Counted from the first letter of the stretch, positions 34,252 to 43,532 are shown. The stretch is 64,000 bases of DNA from Kitasatospora herbaricolor (GCF_030813695.1 NZ_JAUSVA010000002.1:8889501-8953500); one strand, 5' to 3'. Translations and numbers: made by a program. The notes: a model not told the origin generated them from the sequence alone.

Positions 34252-34958
34252 CCCCACTCAGCTTCACCTGCACCGGGGTTCGGGCCGACCCGTACGCGGC
34301 CGGCCCCACCCTGGTCTTCCGACTCCGGATCACCGCCGGCGACCAGGCCCGGGTGCACGCCCTCGCGCTGCGCTGCCAGCTGCGCCTGGAGCCCGCCCGG
34401 CGCGGCTACGACACCGAGGAGGGCGAACGGCTGACCGACCTGTTCGGCGAACGCTCCCGCTGGGGCAGCACGCTGAACCCGGTGCAGTTCGCCCAGGTCT
34501 CGCTCACCGTGCCCGGCTTCACCGGGGAGACCGAGGCCGACCTGGTGGTGCCCTGCACCTACGACATGGACATCGCGGCCTCCCGCTACCTCGGCGCCCT
34601 CGGCGAAGGCGAGGCCCCGCTGCTGCTGCTCTTCTCCGGTACCGCCTTCACCGGCGCCGGCGGGTTCCAGGTCGAGCCGGTGCCATGGGACCGCGAGGCG
34701 CGCTGCGCCATGCCGGTCGCCGTCTGGCACGAGATGATCGAGCAGCACTTCCCCGGCTGCGGCTGGATCCGGCTGCCGCACGAGACCATGGACGCCCTGC
34801 TCGGGTACCGCTCCCGGCACGCCCTGCCGTCCTGGGAGGCGACCGTCGGCGCTCTGCTGGCCGCCTCCGGCGGCGGCCCGTCCGCGCCGCGACCCGCCCG
34901 GCTGCTCGGAGCGGGCGCGGCACCAGCACACCTCTCGACCGAAGGGACCGTCCGGTGA
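34248..34958 (+). CDS. DUF6084-family protein of the hydrogenase operon
   Basis: This protein of 236 residues matches the DUF6084 family. N-terminal LSFTCTGVRADPYAAGPTL and VHALALRCQLRLEP, then RSRWGSTLNPVQFAQVSL, VPCTYDMDIAASRYL and LLLFSGTAF suggest a beta-rich fold. It contains no signal peptide, membrane helix or clear metal motif. Function is unknown; the 4-base overlaps with both neighbours (GTGA) and the fixed position among DUF5947 and the next protein suggest these three act together, perhaps as a scaffold or assembly factor. Confidence 0.7.
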   Translation: MTPLSFTCTGVRADPYAAGPTLVFRLRITAGDQARVHALALRCQLRLEPARRGYDTEEGERLTDLFGERSRWGSTLNPVQFAQVSLTVPGFTGETEADLVVPCTYDMDIAASRYLGALGEGEAPLLLLFSGTAFTGAGGFQVEPVPWDREARCAMPVAVWHEMIEQHFPGCGWIRLPHETMDALLGYRSRHALPSWEATVGALLAASGGGPSAPRPARLLGAGAAPAHLSTEGTVR

Positions 34959-36385
34959 CCACCAGCGCGTCCGTGCCCGAGGTGGAGTCCCGCTTCTCCG
35001 CCGCCCGTCAGATCGCCGACGCCGTGCTCTTCGAGGGCTACGTGCTCTACCCGTACCGGGCGTCGGCCGCCAAGAACCGGCTGCGCTGGCAGTTCGGCGT
35101 CCTGGTCCCGCCCGCCTGGGCCACGGACAGCGCCGAGCACTGCGCGCAGCGCACCGAATGCCTGATGGAACCACGCCGGGGCGCCACCCTGACGATCGAG
35201 GTGCGCTTCCTGCGGGCCCAGCGCCGTACCGTCGAACGGGCCTTGCCGGGCTGGGCGTTCGAGGTCACCGACGCGCTGGAGCTGCCCGACCGGATCCTCG
35301 TCCCCTGGGACGAGGGCGTCGAGGAGCGGATCGAACTCTCCATCCCCGTGGACGAGTTGACCGGCAGTGGGGTCAGCGTCCCGTTCAGCCGGCCGGCCGG
35401 CGAGGAGAGCGAGCTGGTCCACACCGAGGAGGGCCAGGTGACCGGGCGGCTGCTCCGCCGCCGCGAGCAGGTCGACGGCCTGCTGCGCCTGCGCACCACA
35501 GAAGTCCCCGGCCCGTACGCGGCGTTGAAGCTCACCGCCGAGCTGGAGAACGCCGGCGGCTGGGCCCCCCAGGAGGGCGACGCCCGCGACGCCGCGCTGC
35601 CGCACTCGCTGATCTCCGCCCACCTGCTGCTCGGCCTCGACGACGGGTCCTTCGTCTCGATGACGGACCCGCCGGAGTGGGCCAAGGGCGCCGTCGCGGA
35701 CTGCCGCAACGAGCACACCTGGCCCGTGCTCGCCGGCCAGCAGGGCCGCGCGGACGTGCTGCTCTCCTCGCCGATCATCCTGGAGGACCACCCGATGGTC
35801 GCTCCCGAGAGCGCCGGCACCCTCTACGACGCCACCGAGATCGACGAGATCCTGGCCCTGCGCACCACCGCGCTCACCGACCGGGAGAAGCGCGAGGCCC
35901 GGGGCACCGACATCCGGGCGGGCGAGGTGATCGACCTCGCCGACTCGCTGCCGCCGGAGGTGTGGGAGCGGCTGCACGGAGCCGTCCGCGCGCTGCGCGA
36001 GATCACCGAGCCCGTCGACCCGCGGCCGCCCGCCGGGGTGACCGGACCGGACGACCCGTTCACCGCGACGCGGCCGGACACCCCCTGGTGGGACCCGGCG
36101 GGCGACCGCAGCGTCGACCCGACCCGCGACCGGGTGCTCATCGGCGACAGCTCGGTCGGGGCCGGCAGCCGGGTGCTGCTCAAGCCCGGGCTGCGGCGCA
36201 CCGACGCGCAGGACCTCTTCCTGGACGGCCGCGCCGCCCTGGTCGAGGCCGTGCTGCACGACGTCGACGGCGCGGTGCACCTGGCCGTGACGGTCGAGGG
36301 CGACCCGGGCGCGGACCTCTGGCGCGAGCAGGGCCGGTTCCTGTACTTCCAGCCGGACGAGGTCGTCCCGCTGGAGGAGGCGTGA
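34955..36385 (+). CDS. Uncharacterised hydrogenase-operon protein
   Basis: This protein of 476 residues has no named domain that I recognise. The sequence contains FEGYVLYPYRASAAKNRLRW near the start, VRFLRAQRRTVERALPGWAF, ELTGSGVSVPFSRPAGEE, a central ALKLTAELENAGG, SLISAHLLLGLDDGSFVSMT, and a C-terminal GSRVLLKPGLRRTDAQDLFL and ERLHGAVRALREITEP. It appears soluble. The GTG start overlaps the stop of DUF6084 and its own stop overlaps the protease gene, so it is translationally coupled to the hydrogenase genes. Role unknown; maturation or assembly is plausible. Confidence 0.7.
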   Translation: MTTSASVPEVESRFSAARQIADAVLFEGYVLYPYRASAAKNRLRWQFGVLVPPAWATDSAEHCAQRTECLMEPRRGATLTIEVRFLRAQRRTVERALPGWAFEVTDALELPDRILVPWDEGVEERIELSIPVDELTGSGVSVPFSRPAGEESELVHTEEGQVTGRLLRRREQVDGLLRLRTTEVPGPYAALKLTAELENAGGWAPQEGDARDAALPHSLISAHLLLGLDDGSFVSMTDPPEWAKGAVADCRNEHTWPVLAGQQGRADVLLSSPIILEDHPMVAPESAGTLYDATEIDEILALRTTALTDREKREARGTDIRAGEVIDLADSLPPEVWERLHGAVRALREITEPVDPRPPAGVTGPDDPFTATRPDTPWWDPAGDRSVDPTRDRVLIGDSSVGAGSRVLLKPGLRRTDAQDLFLDGRAALVEAVLHDVDGAVHLAVTVEGDPGADLWREQGRFLYFQPDEVVPLEEA

Positions 36386-37011
36386 ACGCGCCGCCTGCCG
36401 GGGCGGGCGCCGCGGGCCGGGTGCTGGTCGCCGGGGTCGGCAACATCTTCCTCGGCGACGACGGGTTCGGTGTGGAGACCGTCCGACGGCTGGCCTCCCG
36501 GCCGCTGCCCGAGCACGTGGAGGCCGTCGACTTCGGCGTCCGCGGCGTCCACCTGGCCTATCAACTCCTGGACGGATACCGGACGCTTGTCCTGGTGGAC
36601 GCCACCGCGCGGGGCGGCGAGCCCGGCACGGTCTACCTCATCGAGGCGGCCACCCCCGGCTCGGTGGAGCCGGAGTCCCCGGTGCTCGACGGGCACCGGA
36701 TGGGCCCCGACGCCGTCCTCGCGCTGCTGGACACGCTCAGCGCGGGCACGGGCGGCGCCCCTCCCCGGCGCGTCCTGGTGGTCGGCTGCGAGCCGCAGTC
36801 GCTGGAGGAGGGCATCGGGCTCAGCGGGCCGGTGTCCGCCGCGGTCGACCAGGCGGTCGAGGTGGTGCTCCAGGTGCTGAGGGACGAGGCCCAGGGCCTC
36901 GCGGCCGGGGAGGGGACCCGGAACGACGACCCGGCCGCCGCGGACCGAGCGGCGGCCGTGCTGGCGGGGGACCGAGAAGAGAGAAGGACACCAGCATGCG
37001 GAAAATCCTGA
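36382..37011 (+). CDS. Hydrogenase maturation endopeptidase
   Basis: This protein of 209 residues is a HyaD/HybD/HupD-type protease that trims the large subunit C terminus after nickel is inserted. Family motifs are VAGVGNIFLGDDGFGVETV (nickel-binding Asp/Glu), DATARGGEPGTVYLIE and DGHRMGPDAVLALLD (His). Its likely target is the tail after DPCLPCGVH of the large subunit in this window. The GTG start overlaps the previous stop. The C-terminal 45 residues are a charged, low-complexity tail longer than in most family members, and its last codons overlap the next small gene by 16 bases. Confidence 0.88.
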   Translation: MNAPPAGAGAAGRVLVAGVGNIFLGDDGFGVETVRRLASRPLPEHVEAVDFGVRGVHLAYQLLDGYRTLVLVDATARGGEPGTVYLIEAATPGSVEPESPVLDGHRMGPDAVLALLDTLSAGTGGAPPRRVLVVGCEPQSLEEGIGLSGPVSAAVDQAVEVVLQVLRDEAQGLAAGEGTRNDDPAAADRAAAVLAGDREERRTPACGKS

Positions 37012-37106
37012 TCGCCGGCCTCGCTGGCCTCGCCGGGGCCGTCACCCTGCTCGTCGTGGTGAGCCTGCCCGACATCAAGCGCTATCTGCGGATCCGTTGC
37101 ATGTGA
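36996..37106 (+). CDS. 36-residue one-helix protein of the hydrogenase operon
   Basis: The protein MRKILIAGLAGLAGAVTLLV continues to VVSLPDIKRYLRIRCM. One hydrophobic helix spans about residues 4-23, followed by a basic amphipathic end (DIKRYLRIR). It matches the DUF6893 small-protein family seen in actinomycete hydrogenase loci. The ATG at 36996 follows GAGAGAAGG and overlaps the end of the protease gene by 16 bases, so coupling is likely. As neither hydrogenase subunit has a membrane anchor, this peptide may tether the enzyme or its electron path to the membrane; this is inference. Confidence 0.75.
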   Translation: MRKILIAGLAGLAGAVTLLVVVSLPDIKRYLRIRCM

Positions 37107-37162
37107 GCCGCGGCCTTTGCTGTCGGCCCCTTCGGCGGGCTGCGGCGAATGGCGTAGGCGAC

Positions 37163-37206
37163 GGCGTGGTGACGGCGCGGCTGCTGGGTCGCGCGGTCAC
37201 CACGCC
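37163..37206 (+). terminator. Hairpin between the small protein and hypA
   Basis: GGCGTGGTGAC (37163-37173) pairs perfectly with GTCACCACGCC (37196-37206), with a further inner GC stem. It is 57 bases after the small gene and 77 before hypA, so it may attenuate or process the transcript between structural and hyp genes. Confidence 0.55.
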
Positions 37207-37282
37207 TTGTAATGGGCCCGGACGAAGGCGCCGGCCCCACGGCAGGCGCCCACTGCGGCGACCACGCGCGGGAAGAAGGCCG

Positions 37283-37663
37283 ATGCACGAGATGTCGATC
37301 GCGATGGCCGTGGTGGAACAGGTCGAGGAGGCCGTCGGCCAGGCCGGGGCCGGCGCCGTCGAGGCGGTCCACCTGGAGGTCGGCGAACTGGCCGGGGTCG
37401 TTCCGGAGGCCCTCGCCTTCTGCTTCGAACTCGTCTGCGCCGGAACGGTCCTGGAGGGCGCCGAGCTGGTCACCGAGACGGTGCCCGGCCGGGCCCGCTG
37501 CGGGCCGTGCTCCGCCGAGTGGGCGGTGGGCATGCCGCCGGACCTGCTCTGCCCGCAGTGCGGCGGGGCCCGGGCGGAACTGCTGGCCGGGCGCGAACTC
37601 CGGATCACCGCCGTGCGCCGGGCCGACGGCCCGGCCTACGCCCCGGCCCACCAGGAAGGCTGA
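37283..37663 (+). CDS. hypA: Hydrogenase nickel chaperone HypA
   Basis: This protein of 126 residues delivers nickel to the large subunit. The N terminus MHEMSIAMAVVEQ contains the nickel-binding His2, and the zinc-binding pairs are CGPC and CPQC (about residues 74-77 and 94-97). The helical face EAVHLEVGELAGVVPEALAF is conserved. ATG at 37283 has GGAAGAAGG upstream. HypA works with HypB, which follows directly. It is separated from the structural operon by a hairpin. Confidence 0.93.
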   Translation: MHEMSIAMAVVEQVEEAVGQAGAGAVEAVHLEVGELAGVVPEALAFCFELVCAGTVLEGAELVTETVPGRARCGPCSAEWAVGMPPDLLCPQCGGARAELLAGRELRITAVRRADGPAYAPAHQEG

Positions 37664-37667
37664 AGCC

Positions 37668-38516
37668 ATGTGCCGAGTCGTCGATCTGCAGCAGGCCGTG
37701 CTCGCCAAGAACGACCGCAGCGCGCAGGACCTCCGGGCCGAACTCGCGGCGCGCGGGGCGATCGCGGTCAACCTGCTGTCCAGTCCGGGGAGCGGGAAGA
37801 CCGCCCTGCTGGAGAGCGAACTCACGATCGCGCGTGAGCGCGGCGTCCCGGTGGCGGCGCTCACCGCCGACCTCGCGACCGAGAACGACGCCACCCGGCT
37901 CGCCCGTTCAGGGGTGCCGGTCAAGCAGGTGCTCACCGACGGGCTGTGCCACCTGGAGGCGTCGATGCTCGGCCGGCAGCTGGCCGGCTGGCTGCCGGAG
38001 GCCACCGCGCTGCTCTTCGTCGAGAACGTCGGCAACCTGGTCTGCCCGGCCTCCTACGACCTCGGGGAGTCGCTCCGGGTCGCACTGGCCGCCGTCACCG
38101 AGGGCGAGGACAAGCCGCTCAAGTACCCGACCGCCTTCGGGCTGGCGAACCTGGTCGTGGTGACGAAGACCGACATCGCCGCCGCGGTGGAGTTCGACGA
38201 GGCGGCCTTCCGGGCCAACGTCCAGCGGGTCAATCCGGGAGTGGAGATCCTCCTCACCTCGGCCCGCACCGGCGCCGGCCGGGGCGAGCTGCTCGACCGG
38301 GCGCTGGCCGTCCGCGCGGGCGGGCCGGTGCACCTTCCGGTGATGGCCCGTCAGGCGGCGACCGCCGGGCACACCCACGGGACCGGTGACGGCCACGCGC
38401 ACGGGCACGACCACTCGCACGGGCATGAGCTCGGGCACGACCACCCGCACGACCACCCGCACGGGCACAGCCGCGGGCACAGCCACGCGCACCTGCCCGC
38501 CGGAGAGCGGTCTTGA
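37668..38516 (+). CDS. hypB: Hydrogenase nickel GTPase HypB with C-terminal His-rich tail
   Basis: This protein of 282 residues is the GTPase that drives nickel insertion with HypA. Walker A is LLSSPGSGKTALLESEL (about 37-53), with ALTADLATENDA, CHLEASM, LFVENVGNLVCPASYDLGE (metal-binding Cys) and VVTKTDIAAAV (specificity loop). The last 45 residues hold about 17 His in HG/HD/HS pairs (AHGHDHSHGHELGHDHPHDH). In most HypB proteins a His-rich stretch is N-terminal; here the N terminus is short and the tail carries it. It could store nickel. ATG at 37668 is followed by a 4-base TTGA overlap with hypF. Confidence 0.93.
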   Translation: MCRVVDLQQAVLAKNDRSAQDLRAELAARGAIAVNLLSSPGSGKTALLESELTIARERGVPVAALTADLATENDATRLARSGVPVKQVLTDGLCHLEASMLGRQLAGWLPEATALLFVENVGNLVCPASYDLGESLRVALAAVTEGEDKPLKYPTAFGLANLVVVTKTDIAAAVEFDEAAFRANVQRVNPGVEILLTSARTGAGRGELLDRALAVRAGGPVHLPVMARQAATAGHTHGTGDGHAHGHDHSHGHELGHDHPHDHPHGHSRGHSHAHLPAGERS

Positions 38517-40882
38517 CCCTCGACCAGGGCCTGGCCGCCCCTGAGCGGCGCCGGGTCGCCGTCCGCGGGGTGGTCCAGGGCGTGGGCTTCCGGCCCTTCG
38601 TCCACAAGCTCGCCACCGAGCTGGGGCTGCACGGCCAGGTGACCAACACCGGCGAAGGCGTCACGGCCGAGGTCGAGGGCCGCCCCGACCTCGTCGCCGA
38701 CTTCTGCCGCCGGCTGGCCAGCGACGCGCCCGTCCTGGCCGCGGTGGAGTCCGTCAGCCACCAGGAGCTGCCCGTCACCGGCGACCGCGGCTTCAGCATC
38801 CTCGCGTCCGGCCCCGGCGGACCGCGCCGGACCCTGATCCCGCCGGACGTCGCGACCTGCGCGGACTGCCTCGCCGAACTCGCCGACCCGGCCGACCGCC
38901 GGTACCGCCACCCCTTCATCACCTGCACCAACTGCGGCCCGCGCTTCACCATCGTCACCGCGTTGCCCTACGACCGGGCCAACACCACCATGGCCGGCTT
39001 CCCGATGTGCCCCGAGTGCGCCCGCGAGTACGGCGACCCGGCCGACCGCCGCTTCCACGCGCAGCCCGTCGCCTGCCACGCCTGCGGGCCCGTCCTCACC
39101 CTCACCGTCCCCGGCGAGCCCCGGGCGACCGGGGCGGACGTGATCGCCCGCGCCCGCCGGCTGCTCGCCGCCGGAGCGATCCTGGCCGTCAAGGGGATCG
39201 GCGGCTACCACCTCGCCTGCGACGCCGGCGACCCGCGGGCCGTCGCCCTGCTGCGCCGGCGCAAGGCCAGGGGCGACAAGCCGTTCGCGCTGATGGCCCG
39301 CGCGCTCGCCGAGATCGAACCGTACGTCCGGCTCGGCCCGGCGGAGCGGGACCTGCTCACCGGGACGGCCCGCCCGATCGTCCTGCTGCGCCGCCGTCCG
39401 GGCGGGCCGAGGCTCGCCGAGGAGATCGCCCCGGGCAGCCCGGACCTGGGCGTGATGCTGCCCTACACACCGCTGCACCACCTGCTGCTCGGCCTGCCCG
39501 GCGACCCGCCCGGCCCCGGGCTGCTGGTGCTGACCAGCGGCAACCTCGCGGGCGAGCCGATCGTCACCGACGACGCCGAGGCGCTGGTCCGGCTCGCCCC
39601 GCTCGCCGACGCCTGGCTGGCCCACGACCGCCCGATCCACGTCCCGTGCGACGACTCGGTGGTGCGGATCTGCGACGGCGAGCAGCTCCCGGTCCGCCGC
39701 TCGCGCGGGTACGCTCCGCTGCCGGTCACCCTCCCGCTGCCGGTCCGTGCCGCGCTCGCCGTCGGCGGCGACCTGAAGAACACCTTCTGCCTGGGCGAGG
39801 GCCGCCGGGCCTGGCTCTCCGCGCACGTCGGCGACATGGACGATCTCGCCACCCAGCAAGCCTTCGGCCGTGCGGTCGACCAGTTGGGCGGCATCACCGG
39901 GGTCACGCCCGGCCTCCTCGCCGCCGACCGGCACCCCGGCTACCGCTCGGCCGGGTGGGCGCGCCGCAACGCCGCCGGCCGTCCGCTCGTCCAGGTGCAG
40001 CACCACCACGCGCACATCGCGGCCGCGATGGCCGAGCACGGGCTCGACGGCACCCGGCCGGTGATCGGGGTGGCCTTCGACGGCACCGGCTACGGCGACG
40101 ACGGGGCCGTCTGGGGCGGCGAGATCCTGCTCGCCGACTACGACGGGTTCCGGCGGTTCGCGCACCTGCGGTACGCCCCGCTGCCCGGCGGTGACGCCAC
40201 GGTGGCCCGCCCGTACCGGATGGCGCTCGCCCAGCTGTACGCCGCCGGGATCCCCTGGACACCGGACCTGCCCTGCGTGGCGGCCTGCCCGCCGGAGGAA
40301 CGCCGGGTGCTGGCACGCCAGTTGGAGCGGAACCTGAACTGCGTGCCGACCTCCAGCATGGGCCGTCTCTTCGACGCGGCGGCCGCCCTGGCCGGTGTCT
40401 GCCAGCTGGCCGGCTACGAGGCGCAGGCCGCGATCGAACTGGAGGCGGCGGCCGTCGCCCACCAGGAGGACGACGGGCCGGACTACGCGTTCGCCCTGGG
40501 CCCGGCCGGGGGAGTGACCGGCCCGGACGACCTGCGGCTGGTCGCGGACCCCGGGCCCGTGCTCGCCGCGATGGCCGCCGACCTGCGCGCGGGCGCGGCC
40601 CCCGGCCTGCTCGCGGCGCGCTTCCACCGGGCGGTGGCCGCCCTGGTCCGCCGGGTCTGCGCGCAGGCGCGCGAGCAGCACGGGCTGGAGACGGTGGCGC
40701 TGACCGGCGGCGTGTTCGCCAATCTGCTGCTCTCCACGGTCTGCGCCCGGGAGTTGCGGGAGGACGGCTTCACCGTGCTGCGTCACCGGCTGGTCCCGCC
40801 GAACGACGGGGGGCTGGCGCTCGGACAGCTGATGGTCGCCGCGCGCCTGGCGGCGGGGGAGGCGGAGCAGGTCCAGTCCTGA
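38513..40882 (+). CDS. hypF: Carbamoyltransferase HypF
   Basis: This protein of 789 residues starts cyanide-ligand synthesis by carbamoylating HypE. Domains are acylphosphatase (RGVVQGVGFRPFVHKLA, about 19-35), two zinc fingers (CADCLAEL to CTNCGPRFT, then CPECAREYG to CHACGPVL, about 120-200), YrdC-like (AILAVKGIGGYHLACDA, about 220-390) and Kae1-like (VQVQHHHAHIAAAMAEHG, FDGTGYGDDGAVWGGE, TGGVFANLLLS, about 400-780). TTG at 38513 overlaps the hypB stop. Length is as expected. It acts with HypE, encoded at the end of the operon. Confidence 0.94.
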   Translation: MTLDQGLAAPERRRVAVRGVVQGVGFRPFVHKLATELGLHGQVTNTGEGVTAEVEGRPDLVADFCRRLASDAPVLAAVESVSHQELPVTGDRGFSILASGPGGPRRTLIPPDVATCADCLAELADPADRRYRHPFITCTNCGPRFTIVTALPYDRANTTMAGFPMCPECAREYGDPADRRFHAQPVACHACGPVLTLTVPGEPRATGADVIARARRLLAAGAILAVKGIGGYHLACDAGDPRAVALLRRRKARGDKPFALMARALAEIEPYVRLGPAERDLLTGTARPIVLLRRRPGGPRLAEEIAPGSPDLGVMLPYTPLHHLLLGLPGDPPGPGLLVLTSGNLAGEPIVTDDAEALVRLAPLADAWLAHDRPIHVPCDDSVVRICDGEQLPVRRSRGYAPLPVTLPLPVRAALAVGGDLKNTFCLGEGRRAWLSAHVGDMDDLATQQAFGRAVDQLGGITGVTPGLLAADRHPGYRSAGWARRNAAGRPLVQVQHHHAHIAAAMAEHGLDGTRPVIGVAFDGTGYGDDGAVWGGEILLADYDGFRRFAHLRYAPLPGGDATVARPYRMALAQLYAAGIPWTPDLPCVAACPPEERRVLARQLERNLNCVPTSSMGRLFDAAAALAGVCQLAGYEAQAAIELEAAAVAHQEDDGPDYAFALGPAGGVTGPDDLRLVADPGPVLAAMAADLRAGAAPGLLAARFHRAVAALVRRVCAQAREQHGLETVALTGGVFANLLLSTVCARELREDGFTVLRHRLVPPNDGGLALGQLMVAARLAAGEAEQVQS

Positions 40883-40932
40883 ACGGCGGGTGAGCAGTTC
40901 GACCGGCCGCGGAGCAAGTGAAGGAGAGCCGG

Positions 40933-41229
40933 ATGTGCCTGGCAGTACCCGGAAGGGTTGTGGAGATCGAGGAGCGGGACGGTACCCGGATGGCCGTCGT
41001 CGACTTCGGCGGCGTGGTCAAGGACGTGTGCCTGGAGTACCTGCCGGACCTGGCGGTGGGTGAGTACGCCATCGTCCACGTCGGTTTCGCCCTGCAGCGG
41101 CTGGACGAGGAATCGGCCCGCAAGACGCTGGAGCTGTTCAACGAACTCGGCCTGCTGCAGGAGGAGTTCGGTGACCCGTGGGAGGCGGCCGCGGGCGCGG
41201 GTGCCGCCGCGAAGGAGGTGCAGCAGTGA
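40933..41229 (+). CDS. hypC: Hydrogenase assembly chaperone HypC
   Basis: This protein of 98 residues shuttles Fe(CN)2CO between HypD and the large-subunit precursor. [17 protein letters not shown] includes the essential Cys2, and [34 protein letters not shown] are typical. The C-terminal 20 residues are an Ala-rich extension. ATG at 40933 follows AAGGAGAG. Its stop overlaps the hypD start. Confidence 0.94.
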   Translation: MCLAVPGRVVEIEERDGTRMAVVDFGGVVKDVCLEYLPDLAVGEYAIVHVGFALQRLDEESARKTLELFNELGLLQEEFGDPWEAAAGAGAAAKEVQQ

Positions 41230-42380
41230 AGTACCTGGAGGAGTTCCGGGATCCGGAGCTGGCCCGCCGGCTGCTGGACGACATCCGCGCCACGGTGACC
41301 AGGCCGTGGGCGCTGATGGAGGTCTGCGGCGGGCAGACGCACACCATCATCCGGCACGGAATCGACCAACTCCTGCCGGAAGGCGTCGAGTTGATCCACG
41401 GACCGGGCTGCCCGGTGTGCGTGACGCCGCTGGAGGTGATCGACAAGGCGCTGGAGATCGCCTCCCGGCCCGGCGTGATCTTCTGCTCCTTCGGCGACAT
41501 GCTGCGGGTGCCCGGCACCGACCGCGACCTCTTCCGGGTGCGCGGCGAGGGCGGGGACGTCCGGGTGGTGTACTCGCCGCTGGACGCGCTGCGGATCGCC
41601 CAGCAGAACCCGGACCGCGAGGTGGTCTTCTTCGGCATCGGCTTCGAGACCACCGCGCCGCCCAACGCGATGACCGTGTACCAGGCGCGCAAGCTGGGGA
41701 TCCGCAACTTCAGCCTGCTGGTCTCGCACGTACGGGTGCCACCCGCCATCGAGGCCATCATGACCTCGCCGGACTGCCGGGTCCAGGGCTTCCTGGCGGC
41801 CGGCCACGTCTGCAGCGTGATGGGCGTGGACGAGTACCCGGAACTGGCCGAGCGGCACCGGGTGCCGATCGTGGTGACCGGCTTCGAACCGCTCGACATC
41901 CTGGAGGGGATCCGCCGCACCGTAAGGCAGTTGGAGCGCGGCGAGCACACCGTCGAGAACGCCTACCAGCGGGCGGTGCGGCCCGAGGGCAACCCCGCCG
42001 CCAAGGCCATGCTGGCGGACGTCTTCGAGGTCACCGACCGTGCCTGGCGCGGCATCGGGGTCATCCCGCAGAGCGGGTGGCGGCTGTCGCCGCGCTACCG
42101 CGACCAGGACGCCGAGCACCGCTTCCAGGTCTCCGGCATCACCACCGTCGAGCCGGCCGAGTGCCGCAGCGGCGAAGTCCTCCAAGGCCTGCTGAAGCCG
42201 AACCAGTGCGAGGCATTCGGCACCACCTGCACCCCGCGCAACCCGCTCGGCGCCACCATGGTCTCCAGCGAGGGCGCCTGCGCGGCCTACTACCTCTACC
42301 GGCGGCTCGGCCTGCCGGCCGCACCCCCGCCGGCCAGGTCGCTGCCGGTCGTCCCGCTGGAGGCGAGCCCCGTTGCCTGA
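41226..42380 (+). CDS. hypD: Hydrogenase formation protein HypD
   Basis: This protein of 384 residues binds a [4Fe-4S] cluster and, with HypC, assembles the Fe(CN)2CO unit. Signatures are [15 protein letters not shown] (about 32-47), [50 protein letters not shown] and C-terminal [20 protein letters not shown] with cluster cysteines. GTG at 41226 overlaps the hypC stop (GTGA). A TTG start of hypE overlaps its end. Length and motifs are normal. Confidence 0.94.
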   Translation: MKYLEEFRDPELARRLLDDIRATVTRPWALMEVCGGQTHTIIRHGIDQLLPEGVELIHGPGCPVCVTPLEVIDKALEIASRPGVIFCSFGDMLRVPGTDRDLFRVRGEGGDVRVVYSPLDALRIAQQNPDREVVFFGIGFETTAPPNAMTVYQARKLGIRNFSLLVSHVRVPPAIEAIMTSPDCRVQGFLAAGHVCSVMGVDEYPELAERHRVPIVVTGFEPLDILEGIRRTVRQLERGEHTVENAYQRAVRPEGNPAAKAMLADVFEVTDRAWRGIGVIPQSGWRLSPRYRDQDAEHRFQVSGITTVEPAECRSGEVLQGLLKPNQCEAFGTTCTPRNPLGATMVSSEGACAAYYLYRRLGLPAAPPPARSLPVVPLEASPVA

Positions 42381-43458
42381 CACCACGACCACCGTTCCCG
42401 CCCCGGCGGCGCCCGACTTCGCCAACTGGAGCTGTCCGCTGCCGCTGCGGGACCACCCGCGGGTGGTGATGGGCCACGGCGGCGGCGGGGCGATGTCCGC
42501 CGAACTCGTCGAGCACGTCTTCGCCCCCGCCTTCGGCGGACCGCTGCTGGCCTCGCTCGGCGACTCGGCGGCGCTCACCCTCGGCGGCGCCCGACTGGCT
42601 TTCTCGACCGACTCGTTCGTCGTCCGGCCGCTGTTCTTCCCCGGCGGCAGCATCGGCGACCTCGCGGTCAACGGCACTGTCAACGACCTGGCCATGAGCG
42701 GAGCCCGGCCGGCCTACCTGTCCTGCGCCTTCATCCTGGAGGAGGGCGTGGAGATGTCGTTGGTCGCCCGGGTCGCCCAGGCGCTCGGCGAGGCCGCCCG
42801 GCGGGCCGGCGTCGAGGTGGTGACCGGCGACACCAAGGTGGTCGAGGCCGGCCACGGGGACGGGATCTACCTCAACACCGCCGGGATCGGGCTGATCCCC
42901 GCCGGCGTGGACATCCGCGCGCAGCGGGCCGCGCCGGGCGACGTGGTGATCGTCAGCGGCGACATCGGCGTGCACGGCGTCGCGGTGATGAGCGTGCGCG
43001 AGGGGCTGGAGTTCGGCGTCCGGATCGAGAGCGACTGCGCGGCCCTGGGCGGGCTGGTGGAGGCGATGCTCGCGGTCACCCCCGACCTGCACGTGCTGCG
43101 CGACCCGACCCGGGGCGGGCTCGGCGCGGCGCTCAACGAGATCGCCGTCGCGGCCGGCGTCGGCGTGCTGGTCCAGGAGCGCGCCGTCCCGGTGCCGGAC
43201 GAGGTGGCCAACGCCTGCGCCGTCCTCGGCCTGGACCCGATGTACGTCGCCAACGAGGGCAAGCTGGTGGCCTTCGTCCCGCGTGAACACGCCGAGGCCG
43301 TCCTGGCGGCGATGCGGGCCCACCCGCTCGGCGCCCGGGCGGCCGTGATCGGGGAGTGTGTCGCCGACCACCCCGGGATGGTGGTCGCGCGGACCGGGCT
43401 CGGCGGCACCCGGGTGGTGGACCTGCCGATCGGGGAGCAGCTGCCCAGGATCTGCTGA
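42373..43458 (+). CDS. hypE: Carbamoyl dehydratase HypE
   Basis: This protein of 361 residues dehydrates the HypF-delivered carbamoyl on its C-terminal Cys to thiocyanate, which becomes cyanide on iron. It has the AIR-synthase-like [54 protein letters not shown] and [15 protein letters not shown] blocks and ends in LPRIC, the essential terminus. TTG at 42373 overlaps hypD by 8 bases. It ends the hydrogenase gene run; a strong hairpin follows. Confidence 0.94.
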   Translation: MPDTTTTVPAPAAPDFANWSCPLPLRDHPRVVMGHGGGGAMSAELVEHVFAPAFGGPLLASLGDSAALTLGGARLAFSTDSFVVRPLFFPGGSIGDLAVNGTVNDLAMSGARPAYLSCAFILEEGVEMSLVARVAQALGEAARRAGVEVVTGDTKVVEAGHGDGIYLNTAGIGLIPAGVDIRAQRAAPGDVVIVSGDIGVHGVAVMSVREGLEFGVRIESDCAALGGLVEAMLAVTPDLHVLRDPTRGGLGAALNEIAVAAGVGVLVQERAVPVPDEVANACAVLGLDPMYVANEGKLVAFVPREHAEAVLAAMRAHPLGARAAVIGECVADHPGMVVARTGLGGTRVVDLPIGEQLPRIC

Positions 43459-43497
43459 GCCCGGCCGGCCCGGCCCGGCCGGCGCGAACTCCCCGTA

Positions 43498-43530
43498 CGG
43501 CCCGGTACCGGTCATCCCGGTGCCGGGCCG
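43498..43530. terminator. Strong hairpin after hypE
   Basis: CGGCCCGGTACCGG (43498-43511) pairs with CCGGTGCCGGGCCG (43517-43530) around TCATC, with one G-T wobble. It is 40 bases after hypE and between convergent genes. Confidence 0.7.
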
Positions 43531-43532
43531 AC

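Noticed and set aside
38380-38500. CRISPR-like or satellite repeat from repeated CACGGGCAC units
   Set aside because: These are the His-rich codons of the HypB tail; there are no spacers of constant size.
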